The translations under genes were made by a program, and so were the position numbers. Below are positions 20,367 to 30,889 of a DNA stretch of 64,000 nt, piece after piece. The first letter of the stretch is position 1. Every line of letters starts with the position of its first letter. Below the pieces are notes generated by a model. That model had not been told where the DNA came from and made no database searches. It worked only from the letters and a program-made list of their open reading frames with translations. The DNA is from Trissonchulus latispiculum (Eukaryota; Nematoda; Enoplea; Enoplida; Ironidae): positions 62,001 through 126,000 of the forward strand of contig JASAND010028244.1 of assembly GCA_030248195.1 (NCBI GenBank), given 5' to 3'.

Positions 20367-23300
20367 ATGACTTACGTCTGAAAACACTGTGGAGTTGAGT
20401 TTGTGTCTGCGTGGAACCTTCGACGACACAAGAAGACGATTCACAAAAAGGAAGAAATCAGAAGCTGTGCAGCTTGTGGAATGGAATTTAACAGGGAAGA
20501 TTCGATTCGAAGGCATGACAAAGTGTGTCCCGGAAGAAGACCCTTAACAGCGTCAGAGGTGACTTGACTTTGATGTACACAATTATTCTTTTTAGGGATG
20601 CTTCTCTTTAGGGGTGCACACTATACCATAAACCGTGCAGTTTGTTTATACGAATAAACATGTTGCGCTGTTTATTTCAGAATGCATTTACCTGTCAAGC
20701 ATGTGAAAAGGAGTTCAGGGCCAAATCTACCTTGAACCGTCACATTAAGGAGGAGCACCAGGAGAGTGCAGCTCTTGAGTGTGACATTTGCCAGAGATCC
20801 TTCAAGCGGAAGGACAGATTGAGGCGACATAAAAGGAGCAGTCATCCAACAGGGGTAAATATATAATACGTTTTACATTCGTATTATACAGTCTCGGTGC
20901 TGGTAGACCAACATATATGGTTTGTAGATCAACCTTATACAAATTTTACAAGGTTTGACTCTTGGTTTTAGATTTACATTCGGTGCGAACACTGCCACCA
21001 ACCCTTTTGGAGAAGGGACAAGTACAGCCGGCATCTGGAGGAACAGCACACGCCACTCAACATCAAATGCGATATCTGTGGTCGTGGCTTCAAGAGGCAC
21101 GAGCATCTGTTCGGTCACGTATCACGGATACATAAGCGCAAAGCCGATGACGAACCGTCAACATCGGCCAAACGAGTGCGCCGCGACAGCGGCGACTCGG
21201 ACATCGTGGTCGATGATATCGACACAGACGATCTCTTTGACTGCAGCGATGACGACTCGGACAACGTCGCCGACGACGTCGACACAGACGATCTCTTTGA
21301 TAGCGACGATGACGACGGCGGTGATGAGGAAAACGGTGATGTGGGGAACGGCGATGACGGCAACGGTGGCGGTGGCGATGACGGCGACGGCGGTGATAAC
21401 GGCGATGATGACGGGGACGATAGCGAAACCCCACCATCACATCTAGACCCAGACGACCCCATCGACGCCATCTACATCACAAATTGGAGTCGAATCAGAA
21501 CCCATCACCGTGTCACTGAACCCCCACGACATCAGGACGTTTACAACTTTCGCCTGCGTCACATGAACCTCCAAGAAGTGAAGCGGCGCTTGGAGGAGGT
21601 TTTTCGCCATCAGCGACGCACGGCGAAATGGACCATCTCAATTGGCTTCATTCTTCGGAATGGAACCACGCATGAACTCAGTTATTATTACTCCAGTAAT
21701 AACACAAGAGTCATCGATGCTCCCCCCACTATCGAAAACCGAACTGACTTTGACCGAATGGTAGACCAGCTGGATATGGCTGATCTGCTGGAGTGGGCCA
21801 GGCAACAAAGACCCAATACTAAATTTGTGGTGGAGCGCATCACAAACCTGACGGTTTTCGTGGATAGACTTAATGACTATCCCATTGGCGCTCCTGTAAA
21901 TTTGCCAGACTTTATTAGAAATAATAAAGCTATCAAATGTATGGTGCGCAGCAGCAACGCACCCTACGATGACAATAAATGCTTCTTTCGTTGCCTGGCA
22001 GTCCACAAAGGCAGTAACAGTCGAAACGTTGAACGCAACGCCAACGAGCTTTGCAACGGCTGGCGCCGACAGCTCGAACTGAACGCAACCGTTGATTTCG
22101 ACGGCGTAACCTTGAACGATATCCCCGATCTAGAAGCTCACTTTAAAGTTAACATTTTCGTGTACGAATTGAAACAGACGGCAGATGAAGACGAGAGCGA
22201 CGATATCGGCGGTGATGTCGGCGACGATATCGTCGATGACAACGTCGACGATAACATCGGCGGCGACGATGTCGGCGGCGAACCTCACCGCCCCATATTG
22301 GGTGATCTACTGGAGAGGGCAACCTCTCCAGACATTGACCCATTCTACATGTACGAACAGGAAGAGGCGCCCGAAGAGGACATCGTTGATTGGGATGCCC
22401 CCGTTGTCGAACATCTACGGCGGCGCAACCCTTTCATCGATGATGAAGCGGGCGAGGAGGAGCAGGAAGTCCCGGAGCAGGGAGTCCCACAACCAGAGGT
22501 CCCACAACCAGAAGTCAGACAGCAGGGAGCCCCGCAGCAGGTGGCCCCACAGCAGCGTAGGTGGCGTAGGCCTAACCTGTTTGCTGAGCTTCAGCACAGG
22601 TCTGAAGCCACATATGACTCTACGATGTACCTGAATCTTTACGCTGACCATTTCTCCCTCATCACAGACATTAGGGAGTACTGCAAATCGTGGCGGTGCA
22701 CCAAATGTGACAAATTCTTTAGTCACAGGCACCACCACATCAAACACGAACCGATTTGCAATGGAGGCGTCCCTAAACGACGCTTCCCTGGCGGCGGATG
22801 GGGAATGGTCAAGCGGATTCGGGAGCAGCTGGCTGAGGAGGGATTGCAAGTCCCTCCTTATCATTACGGCTTTCGCTGCGCATATGACTTCGAAGCCTAC
22901 TTCGACGAAGCCGACTTCACCTCACCAACTGGGAAGCTGAAACTGACCAAACGGTTGGTACCTGCTTCGGTCAGTGTGGCATCGAATGTACCTGGGTATG
23001 AGCAGCCCAGGTGCTTTATGTCAACCGGCGACCCATCGGCCTTGGTACGTGATATGTTTGACTATATTAAGATCATCAGTGAGGCCGCCAAAAATAAAGC
23101 TCTCGAGCGTTACGGCGATCTCTATAATATAGTCAAACAGAAGGCTGACGAGCACGAACAGCTGGCTGCTCAGGTCAAGGAGAACAGAAAAAACAATACC
23201 CCTGACACAGTGGTTGAGGATCGAGCCGCTGAAACCAAACGATGGGCCAGGTATTTGTCGACTCTCGACAGATACATTGGCCAGCTGCCGGTCATTGGTT

Positions 23301-25846
23301 TTAACAGTGGCAAATTCGACCTCAACCTCGTCAAAAAGTACTTTGTCCCACTACTGGTAAAATCAAAGACCCCAATCACGTGCCTCATCAAACGAGGAAA
23401 TGCTTACATGGCTATTGGTACCCCGCAAATGCTCTTTCTCGATATGAGCAACTATTTGGCGGCTGGTACCAGCTACGCTGGCTTTTTGAAATCGTTTCAG
23501 GTTGAACAGAGGAAAGGCATGTGGCCATACGAGTGGTTCACATCGCTGGCCAAGCTGGAGAATGACCACCTGCCTCCAAAAGAAGCCTTTGCCTCGCGCC
23601 TGAAACAAACGACAATCACGGACGAGGACTATGAAGAACTACAACAGATATGGACGAGAGAAGGGTTTACCAGCATGAAAGAAATGCTCATCTGGTACAA
23701 CAACTTGGATGTCGGCCCTTTTCTCGAAGCGATCGATAAGATGTTTATGCTCTTTTTCGAATTGGGCATAAACATGTTTAAGGATGCTGTATCGCTACCA
23801 GGAGTGGCGCTTGAACATCTGTCCTTTAGATTGGCCGACAGCATCAGATACTTCTTTGCCCTGTGGAACAAAAGCAGCGAACATCTACAGCACCTGGTCA
23901 AGGCAAACATGGTTGGCGGCCCATCTATCGTGTTTCACCGAATGCATGTAGCCAATCTAACCACCATCAACGGTCTCCCAGTGAAAAAGATTCTTGGGTA
24001 TGACGCTAATGCCCTATACCTGTGGTCCCTTTGCCAGAAAATGCCCCTGGGCCTATTTCGGGTTTGGACCCCACTGCTCGAAAACGATATTGGAGAAAAA
24101 TTGCCCCTAAAAATTGAACCCGGAGATGGCGAAACCTACGACAGCGCCTGTGATCGCTTCAAAGAAGCTGTCACTGCAAACCTGTCGAAATCATTCGCGA
24201 CGGGCTACAGCTACAACTACTCCCGCAAGGAACTGCTTTATTTGGACTTTAAGATGAAAGAGTTTGAGCAAAAGTATGAGGAGAGAGGGATCACAGAACC
24301 AGTGATCATACAGACCGCCTTCAATGGTGGTCAGAAGAAATTCTACCACGGAAAGAAGATATATGCTGTGGACGGGTACATTGCACACTGCCCGCTCTAT
24401 GGTAAGCCCGTGATTCTACAGTTTCATGGATGCTTTTACCACGGCCACGACGACGACTGTCCTCTCACAGTCTCGATGGACCCTGAACTAAAACAACAGC
24501 GGGCACAACGAACACTGGAAATGGAAACGTATCTGAAATCGCTCGATGTGGAGTACATTTACATGTACGAATGCGAATTTCAGATTGTGTACAAAGATGA
24601 GCTGAGAGATTGGGAGTATGCGAGATGGTGGAAGAAATCAAGGAAAGCTGATAAAGGACAGATGGCAAGTACCCTCCTGGACGAAGTTCGCAATGGCGAT
24701 TTCTTTGGACTGATGGAGGTCGACATCCAAGTACCCCACTGGGACCGAGACCGAAAGAACCTGTGCGACTTCCCACCCATCTTTAAAAACACTGACATAT
24801 CAATCGAAGACATTGGAGAAACCATGCGCGAGTACGCTGAAGCGCATGGCCTGATGAAGAAACCACGGAGAGCACTGGTGTCCAGCATGTTTGGCGAGAA
24901 AATTTTGCTGGCAACACCGTTGCTTAAGTACTATCTACAGCGCGGCCTGATTGTGACTCGCGTGCATCAGGCTATTGAGTTTGAACACGGTGAGGCCATC
25001 TTTGGAGACATACAGCACGAAATTGCGGACCATCGTCGCAATGCAGACCGAGACCCCGCACTGAAGATGAAAGGTGAGTTGTGGAAGCTGATGGGAAACT
25101 CGTACTACGGAAAGTGCTGCATGGATGTGGAGAAGCACGAGGACGTCTTCTTTGTTGATGGGAAAAAGGCTGGAAAGATGGCTAACGACCCTCGATTTCG
25201 AAAGAAGGAAGAAATTGCGGAAGGGATATACGAAGTTGTCATGAAGAAGAAGGGAGTTACATATAAACTCCCTATTCTCGTGGCATTCTTTGTATACTCC
25301 TACGCCAAACTGAAAATGTTGGAAATGTACGACTTTTTATACTCGACTCTCAAAGACGATTTTCAAATGATACAGATGGATACAGATTCTCTTTATTTCG
25401 CCATCAACGAAGAGTCCATTGAAGCCGTACTGAACCGAAACAAGTATGAGCGAGGAGCCCCCGTGTTTTCGCTGATCTATGAAGAAGAAAAGGACAAGTA
25501 TCTAGCGCTGACGGAGCACGATCAGAGAACACCAGGATTGTTTAAGAAGGAATGGGAGGGTGATGGTATGATCGCCCTGTGTAGCAAGACCTACTTTGGA
25601 TGGAAGGAAGATGGCCAGGCAGAAAAGCGCTCAACCAATGGCCTATCTAAGAAAAACGAGGTCACCAAGGAGATGTTTCTGGATATTCTCCAGAACAAAG
25701 TAAAGAAAGGTGGCACCAACAGAGGGTTCATTGTTAAAAACAATGAACTCTACAGATATGAACAGTTTAGAGACAGTCTTACCTGTTTTTACCCTAAGCG
25801 TATTGTACAGGACGATCTTGTATCAACTGAGCCATTAGACATTTAG
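20367..25846 (+). CDS. PolB-1: Polinton family B DNA polymerase with spliced zinc-finger N-terminus
   Basis: Exons are probably 20367-20558, 20681-20854 and 20972-25846. The introns of 122 and 117 bp have GT..AG ends and all joins are phase 0. Exons 1-2 and the start of 3 encode about six C2H2/C2HC fingers. An acidic Asp/Gly tract follows, then an OTU-like cysteine region (DDNKCFFRCL, nt 21968). The exonuclease motifs are DFEAYFD (22886), GFNSGKFD (23297) and YNNLD (23697). The polymerase motifs are YDANALYL (24000), KLMGNSYYG (25084) and QMDTDSLYF (25373). A FHGCFYHGHDDDC module lies between motifs A and B, as in other Polinton polymerases. The enzyme would copy the linear element DNA by protein priming. 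Oddity: in finger 1 the first zinc Cys position is TGA (20379-20381), so either exon 1 is damaged there or translation starts downstream. The long exon is intact. Confidence 0.92.
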
Positions 25847-26170
25847 GAACTGAGAATTTGTAACATAGCATTACGAATTGTCAGTTGTTTGTAGTGGAGA
25901 ACAAAGAATTAGTAGCTGTTTGTGTTATGAATTCTTTGTTTGTATGGTGATGGTTGTTTTGGAATGGTGTGGATACAGTAAAATTTTTTAAAGCAGGGTT
26001 CGTGTTGGGCACAACAAAATATGTGTTGTCTAATCTTGCAAGCGTGTATAATCGCTGAAATACTGACTGCTAACTGAACTGACTGATTACTAACGTTTTA
26101 TTTTAGAGTATTCTTAGAGTATGACAGGTTGTACGTGTATTTGTTTTATACAGTTCTAGATTTTAGTATT
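25847..26170. other. Short spacer between PolB-1 and the next ORF
   Basis: 324 bp with no ORF of note. A TTTTATTTTAG acceptor-like sequence occurs at about 26105, and TTCTAGATTTTAG lies just before the ATG at 26171. Confidence 0.4.
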
Positions 26171-26765
26171 ATGGAACCTGCAGCAAAGATGATGTGTCGC
26201 ACCAATTTTAAGGCGATTGCTGATGCAATGATTACCGACTACGATGGACACCATCCACGTACCATAATGAAGAACAATTTTAAACCAGCGTCGGAGGAGG
26301 AAGATGAATGGGAGTTTCGTAAACCGATCCTTGAATATCTGAATGACGTCTACGTGAAATACTGGCGCCCTCGAGTGTGGCAAAACGGCAAAGTGCACCA
26401 CGGGGAGCTTGAAAATTTCATCAACAAATTTGGCCTTGGAACTTGCGACGGTTGCTTGGAAGATCAGCCGAATCAGCTCGCTCACCTTTGTATATATAGC
26501 GAAACGTTTGTCACGATGGAAGCCTTTAAGTTTATGGGCGTGCCCATGTCTGAATGGAAAACCTATCGAGAATCCCAGAATCGTTATCTCGCCTCTTAGT
26601 CCCGAACCAGATCCAACGTCGGACGAAGAGCCCACACCCGTCGACGCCGAAATCGTTAAGTCCCCGGAGCAGGGGAGAGTGTCGTACGACGAGCCGCCAC
26701 CCCTGCGGCGTATGGATGCCGTAATTATATCTCCCAAAAAGATTAAACGTCGTGCCAGTATATGA
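26171..26765 (+). CDS. Unknown protein with C-x2-C...H-x-C motif; frameshifted C-terminus
   Basis: ATG at 26171. The first frame is open to 26599 (142 residues) and contains CDGCLEDQPNQLAHLC, a compact Cys/His cluster suggestive of zinc binding. I associate similar Cys/His clusters with uncharacterised ORFs of invertebrate Polintons, from memory and unverified. Just before the first frame stops, the overlapping frame (to 26765) becomes a proline/acidic-rich tail ending in a basic stretch KKIKRRA, a possible nuclear localisation signal. The change in composition suggests one protein of about 195-200 residues interrupted by a single frameshift near 26560. Located between PolB-1 and the integrase. 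Function unknown; a nuclear or DNA-associated role is inference. Confidence 0.5.
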
Positions 26766-26899
26766 CTCATCGTTTGTAATATATAGACAATGTATTTAGT
26801 CTTAGATATTAAACAATTTTTGTGTCAGCATACTTTGAACAGTTAATGTAGTGACTGTAACAATACTACGCATTTTTGATAGTGATTTGTGAACTCATT

Positions 26900-27961
26900 A
26901 TGAACAAAACATTAAACGAAATTTACTACAGCCCAGCTCTAGTTGGAAGCTTAGGTGGAGTTAATCAGGCTAAGCAAAGGAAATTGGACATTTCTCGAGA
27001 TGAATTGCAAGACTGGTTAGAGGCACAAGACGCCTATACCCTACACAAACCGACTAGACGGCGGTTTCCCAGAAACCGTTACGAAATGTCTGGTATTGAT
27101 GACTTATGGCAAGCTGACTTAGCTGACATGACATCGCTAAGTCGGTGGAATGACGGAATAAGGTATTTGCTAGTAGTAATAGACGGCTTCTCTAAATTCG
27201 CCTGGGTGCAGCCGTTAAAAAACAAAACGGCAGAGTCAACAAAAAGTGCATTTTTGTCAGTTTTGGAACAGTCAAAACCTAGAAAACCGTCCAATCTAAA
27301 TACTGACTGCGGTACCGAGTTTAATAATGAAAAAGTGAAAGATGTAATGAAATCTAAAGACATAAATTTTTATGTAAGTCGTAACCCACAGACAAAAGCT
27401 GCAATGGCCGAAAGGTTTATTAGAACTTTAAAGTCTCGATTGTATAGATATTTGACACACAAAAACACTTGGCGCTACATTGATGTGCTGCAAGATGTCG
27501 TTCACTCTTATAACGGAACCAAACACCGCAGTATAAAAATGGCACCTTCTGAAGTTAACGAGTCAAACCTTAAGCAAGTTAAAAAGAACTTGTACCCTCA
27601 ACGAAAATTCAAACTACCAATCAAATTCAAATTTAAAGTAGGTGACACCGTAAGAATTCAGAAAGACAAAAATGTGTTTGCTAAAGGTTATACCCCAAAT
27701 TGGACAGAAGAAATTTTTACTATAGTTGAAGCTTTGCCTCGTCGTTATCCTGTATACAGATTGCAGGACAGTTCAAATCAAACTATCGTAGGTTACGAAG
27801 CTGAACTACAGAAGGTGCACAAAGCTGACACTTATAAGATTGAACGCATCTTGAAACGGCGTCAAGTACGCGGAGACATACAATACTTAGTAAAGTGGCT
27901 TGGATACCCAGCTTCGGCTAATAGCTGGGTATCTGAAGCAGATGTTGTGCAATTACAGTAA
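26900..27961 (+). CDS. Polinton integrase (retroviral-type DDE) with C-terminal chromodomain
   Basis: 353 residues from ATG 26900. The frame is open upstream, but this is the first ATG. The rve core has WQADLADM (first Asp), LLVVIDGFSKFAWV, TDCGTEF (second Asp) and AERFIRTLK (catalytic Glu), in the order and spacing of Polinton and Ty3/Gypsy integrases. An SH3-like segment (KFKVGDTVRIQK) follows. The last 50 residues are a chromodomain (YKIERILKRR, YLVKWLGYP, SWVSEADV), which in chromointegrases reads histone marks and steers insertion (family knowledge). The N-terminal part (SPALVGSLGGVNQAK, WLEAQDAYTLHKP) is typical of Polinton integrases. It would insert the linear element into host chromatin with 6-bp target duplications. 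The ORF is complete with catalytic residues present. It lies downstream of the PolB-1 block and upstream of the TBP-like gene. Confidence 0.93.
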   Translation: MNKTLNEIYYSPALVGSLGGVNQAKQRKLDISRDELQDWLEAQDAYTLHKPTRRRFPRNRYEMSGIDDLWQADLADMTSLSRWNDGIRYLLVVIDGFSKFAWVQPLKNKTAESTKSAFLSVLEQSKPRKPSNLNTDCGTEFNNEKVKDVMKSKDINFYVSRNPQTKAAMAERFIRTLKSRLYRYLTHKNTWRYIDVLQDVVHSYNGTKHRSIKMAPSEVNESNLKQVKKNLYPQRKFKLPIKFKFKVGDTVRIQKDKNVFAKGYTPNWTEEIFTIVEALPRRYPVYRLQDSSNQTIVGYEAELQKVHKADTYKIERILKRRQVRGDIQYLVKWLGYPASANSWVSEADVVQLQ

Positions 27962-28046
27962 TTATGTATGAGTCATCACTTTAAACTAAAACACGAAGTG
28001 GTACGAACTAGTATTTCAAATTTCTCTGTTGGTAGACGGTTGCGCA

Positions 28047-29156
28047 ATGATTTTGTACGCTTACTCTAACGTAAAAAGTCATGACTGGTACATTACTAAC
28101 ATGCAATGTACGATAAATTTTAATCATAAGCTTGATTTGAACTTAATTCACAACACTTATTCGTCTATAACCTCATACATACCTGAACGCTTTCGGGGTT
28201 TACAATTAAAGTATGAAATTAGTGGGAGGCACATTACATTTCTACTTTTTCAAAATGGGAAAGCTACAGTTGTGGGAGCTCAACGACTTTCTCAGTTTGA
28301 CAGTGCAATAAAGTATTGCACTGTCTTGTTGAGACGGTTGGGTTACCCATTAATTGTACTAAAGTTTAACTTGCACAATGTGGTTGCGTGTTGTAGAATG
28401 TACCAAAGCATTGACTTGGAGATACTGTCACGACACGTTGGTAATTCTTACACGTATTATTCGATGACTCAAAGAGGTCGCATTTGTGTTCGTCTAACTG
28501 CGAACATTAGTGCCATGATTTTTCACACAGGCACAGCAATAGTTACTGGTGCAAAGTCAGTACAGGAAATGGCCAGAACTGTCGGAACTGTGTTTACATT
28601 AATAAAAGACGCGATTGTTAATGTAAACTGGACAGCCATGGCTAGTTTTAACGTAAACCTTACTATTAATACGAACTACCCTTCGGTCACGCTACCGAAG
28701 ACCTTACAGGTTAACGAATTTGAAGTTGGTGTCACTAAATGCACGGTGACAAAAACTTGGGAAAACGTCCCAGCTGGTCAGATTGTAATTGAAGGAGAGC
28801 CTAGTATACCCACACCTGGAGGATACCAGGATAAGGAAGAGGATCTAGTGGAGAGTTTGAACACTCTAACAAGAGATAAAGGAGTTGTGTTCAAACTTTT
28901 ACCGAGTAAACTGCTGGAAATTGCGGCAACTAAGGCTGTCACAATTTCTAAGCCCCTAAGTGACGTACTGAGAATCGAAAATGGTGTTGGCACTAAACCA
29001 ATTAACTTGGACTATATGCGTCAAGTGCTATATGTGATGGGTAGTTTTGTTAAGCCCCAAATTTTTAATGACACGACTTTGCCATTGTTGCATACATTTA
29101 TGCCAGGGCTCGTTCGGAAGCCACTACGTTTGTGCCATTGTTGGAGACTGAGTTGA
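28047..29156 (+). CDS. TATA-binding-protein-like (TBP-fold) protein in Polinton-1
   Basis: 369 residues from ATG 28047. Residues about 18-190 align by eye with the two direct repeats of the TBP saddle. Repeat 1 has NHKLDLNLI, PERFRGLQLKY and TFLLFQNGKATVVGAQ. A linker LRRLGYPLIVLKF leads to NLHNVVACCRM. Repeat 2 has a GRICVRLTANISAMIFHTG stretch and AIVTGAKSVQEMA. The paired 'F-x-x-GK/T...GA' signatures are at the positions that in TBP form the concave DNA-binding sheet, with the LLF and MIF phenylalanines at the expected places. About 180 further residues (a PSIPTPGG linker and a helical tail) are unrecognised. If functional it could direct transcription from TATA-like boxes of the element. 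The frame is intact, though the last dozen residues (RKPLRLCHCWRLS) may be a shifted end. A diverged TBP-fold protein of other function cannot be excluded. Confidence 0.8.
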   Translation: MILYAYSNVKSHDWYITNMQCTINFNHKLDLNLIHNTYSSITSYIPERFRGLQLKYEISGRHITFLLFQNGKATVVGAQRLSQFDSAIKYCTVLLRRLGYPLIVLKFNLHNVVACCRMYQSIDLEILSRHVGNSYTYYSMTQRGRICVRLTANISAMIFHTGTAIVTGAKSVQEMARTVGTVFTLIKDAIVNVNWTAMASFNVNLTINTNYPSVTLPKTLQVNEFEVGVTKCTVTKTWENVPAGQIVIEGEPSIPTPGGYQDKEEDLVESLNTLTRDKGVVFKLLPSKLLEIAATKAVTISKPLSDVLRIENGVGTKPINLDYMRQVLYVMGSFVKPQIFNDTTLPLLHTFMPGLVRKPLRLCHCWRLS

Positions 29157-29246
29157 GTGTACTGCGTTTTCGATTTCTTGATGTTTGTTTGCAGCCTGCA
29201 AAGTTTCACGGAGGGGTTGTGGTGCTACAACTTCACTTTCGGAAAA

Positions 29247-29255
29247 TTAATAAAT
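29247..29255 (+). promoter_or_regulatory. TTAATAAA-type box upstream of the capsid block
   Basis: TTAATAAAT lies 58 bp before the ATG of the Arg-rich protein. One of five similar boxes in Polinton-1, it could be a TATA-like promoter, and its AATAAA could also polyadenylate the TBP-like transcript. Confidence 0.4.
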
Positions 29256-29312
29256 AGGAGTATAGGAACACTATATTTACAGAAATACCAAAAGAGATTA
29301 GTTTAAGCATAA

Positions 29313-29486
29313 ATGGCATTTCGTAAGCGAACTGTACTATTTCCCAGTAGTACTGGGGGACCAAAAAGACGTAGAAGAAGAAAGGTCAAAACCTTAACCA
29401 AAGTTAATAAAAGGAAACGCAGACGTACAACGACCAAAAAGCGTCCTACAAGAAAACAGCGCCGTACAACAAAACGTAGACGATGA
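29313..29486 (+). CDS. Small Arg/Lys-rich protein (adenovirus core/PX-like)
   Basis: 57 residues, ATG 29313 to TGA 29484-29486. Over 40% are Arg or Lys, in runs such as KRRRRRK and KRKRRRR with Thr between. It overlaps the capsid gene start by four bases (ATGA), a tight late-operon-like arrangement. Position directly before the capsid gene and composition match the protamine-like core/packing proteins of adenoviruses and adintoviruses (family knowledge). It would condense the genome inside the virion and may be nuclear. The assignment rests on composition and synteny, because such sequences carry little homology information. Confidence 0.7.
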   Translation: MAFRKRTVLFPSSTGGPKRRRRRKVKTLTKVNKRKRRRTTTKKRPTRKQRRTTKRRR

Positions 29487-30865
29487 GTAAAAAGTCAAAC
29501 TTTAATAGGGCGTGCAGTGTAGAGTCATTAGACTACACCTCGCTGCCCGATGTGCAACAAGCTGTAGAAAGTTCTCAAATGTTGGAGATACCGTGCTATA
29601 CAAGTTTACCTAGAGATGACCTAACAAGTTTAGATTTTCGTTTAGATAAAACAGATGCGTACATTAATCTTGATCAAACCTTTTTCTATGTAAGGCTGCA
29701 GGTACTCAAAGATGATGGTACGGAATTGGGCGACGAAAATTTTGTATCAGTTATAAATTTGCTAGACTACGCGCTCTTTTCTAATTGCGAAATTTATGTT
29801 GGCGACCAAAGAATAACGACAGACCAAGTTATTTACCCTTGGCTTTGCTACTTGCGCTATCTGCTTCTCCTACCGAAAGATGCTTTCGTTCTTAAACTAG
29901 TCAACTGGTTAAAGGACCCAGCCGGGCATTTAAACGAACACTTTCTCCCCATACCGAAACCAAAACCAAAGTCGACAGCGGAGGCAACCACCGAATCAAC
30001 AGAAACCGAAGAAGTCGAAAATAAACGTTGGATTTTGAACGAAGCTATGGAAGCTAGACGAAAGCTTATTGAAAAATCTAGGAAATTAGAACTACTCTTC
30101 CCCCTAATGAGTGACATAAAGCCGTTTGGTAGATTAATCCCAAGTCAAACCGAAGTAACCATTAGATTACTTCGTTCTCCAACATCTTTTGCCCTCTTTG
30201 ACCAAATTGAAAAACTCTCTTACAAAATACGAATATTAGACGCTAAACTCTATGTCCCGAGAATAAAGTTGACTCAACACGCAATCACAGCGTACGATAA
30301 ACTACTAAACAGTAAAGGTTTCTACTACCCTACTACAAGATATATTGGTAAAGCAAGAGCGTTGGCACAACACGACCAGAATGCCGAGTGGACCGTTTTC
30401 ACTGGGGCATTGCCACAAAGAATCTTTCTATTTATGATAAACAATAGTGCTTTCAACGCACAAATCTATAGTAACCCTTTTTGTTTCAAACTTTACCACA
30501 TTGGGTCTATTAGTGTCTATGTAAACGACCAAAGTTTACCCCAAGCAGCTAGTTTAACCTACGACCAGGACACATTTGATAGGTTACGAATGTACATGAA
30601 TGCACTATTAGGAGTCACAGGCGAGAATCCAAAACTGGATTTAACTGTGGACGATTTTGAAGGTGGTTATGGAGTATTTGCAATAGATTGTTCAAAAGAT
30701 CAAACTGTCTTTTGTGACTATAATAACCCAGTACAACAAGGAAACCTAAGAATTAAATTAGACTTTAAGAAACCATTATACACATCGGTTTCACTAATAG
30801 TAATAGGTGAGTTTGATGCAACGTTGCATATAGACAGCTCACGCAACCCAACTTGGACGGAATAA
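29483..30865 (+). CDS. Polinton major capsid protein (double jelly-roll family)
   Basis: 460 residues, intact. The N-terminal third has the pattern of the Polinton capsid family first known as 'F54H12.2-like' transposon proteins: DAYINLDQTFFYVRL, then NLLDYALFSNCEIYVGDQ, YPWLCYLRYLLLLP and a W-x-x-DPAG stretch. A Pro/Glu/Thr-rich insertion (about residues 155-180) is followed by LIPSQTEVTIRLLRS, the second beta-rich half (YVPRIKL) and a C-terminal beta segment (LIVIGEFDATL). It would form the trimeric capsomers of the virion. The gene starts inside the stop of the basic core-like gene and is followed within 30 bp by the ATPase, the usual morphogenesis module. Slightly short for the family. 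No protease cleavage motif was recognised. Confidence 0.85.
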   Translation: MSKKSNFNRACSVESLDYTSLPDVQQAVESSQMLEIPCYTSLPRDDLTSLDFRLDKTDAYINLDQTFFYVRLQVLKDDGTELGDENFVSVINLLDYALFSNCEIYVGDQRITTDQVIYPWLCYLRYLLLLPKDAFVLKLVNWLKDPAGHLNEHFLPIPKPKPKSTAEATTESTETEEVENKRWILNEAMEARRKLIEKSRKLELLFPLMSDIKPFGRLIPSQTEVTIRLLRSPTSFALFDQIEKLSYKIRILDAKLYVPRIKLTQHAITAYDKLLNSKGFYYPTTRYIGKARALAQHDQNAEWTVFTGALPQRIFLFMINNSAFNAQIYSNPFCFKLYHIGSISVYVNDQSLPQAASLTYDQDTFDRLRMYMNALLGVTGENPKLDLTVDDFEGGYGVFAIDCSKDQTVFCDYNNPVQQGNLRIKLDFKKPLYTSVSLIVIGEFDATLHIDSSRNPTWTE

Positions 30866-30867
30866 AG

Positions 30868-30878
30868 TTAATAAAGAA
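30868..30878 (+). promoter_or_regulatory. TTAATAAAG box between capsid and ATPase genes
   Basis: TTAATAAAGAA begins just after the capsid TAA and about 60 bp before the first ATG of the ATPase frame (30929). AATAAA is contained in it, so it may serve as poly(A) signal, promoter box or both. Confidence 0.4.
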
Positions 30879-30889
30879 AGATTAGGAGA

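Noticed and set aside
20379..20381. Selenocysteine reading of the TGA
   Set aside because: Attractive because it replaces a zinc-binding Cys, but there is no SECIS evidence and a nonsense mutation or base error is far simpler.
21090..25138. Many minus-strand and +2/+3 ORFs inside the PolB-1 exon
   Set aside because: They are shadows of the real frame, with Arg/Ser-rich composition from the acidic repeats and no conserved motifs.
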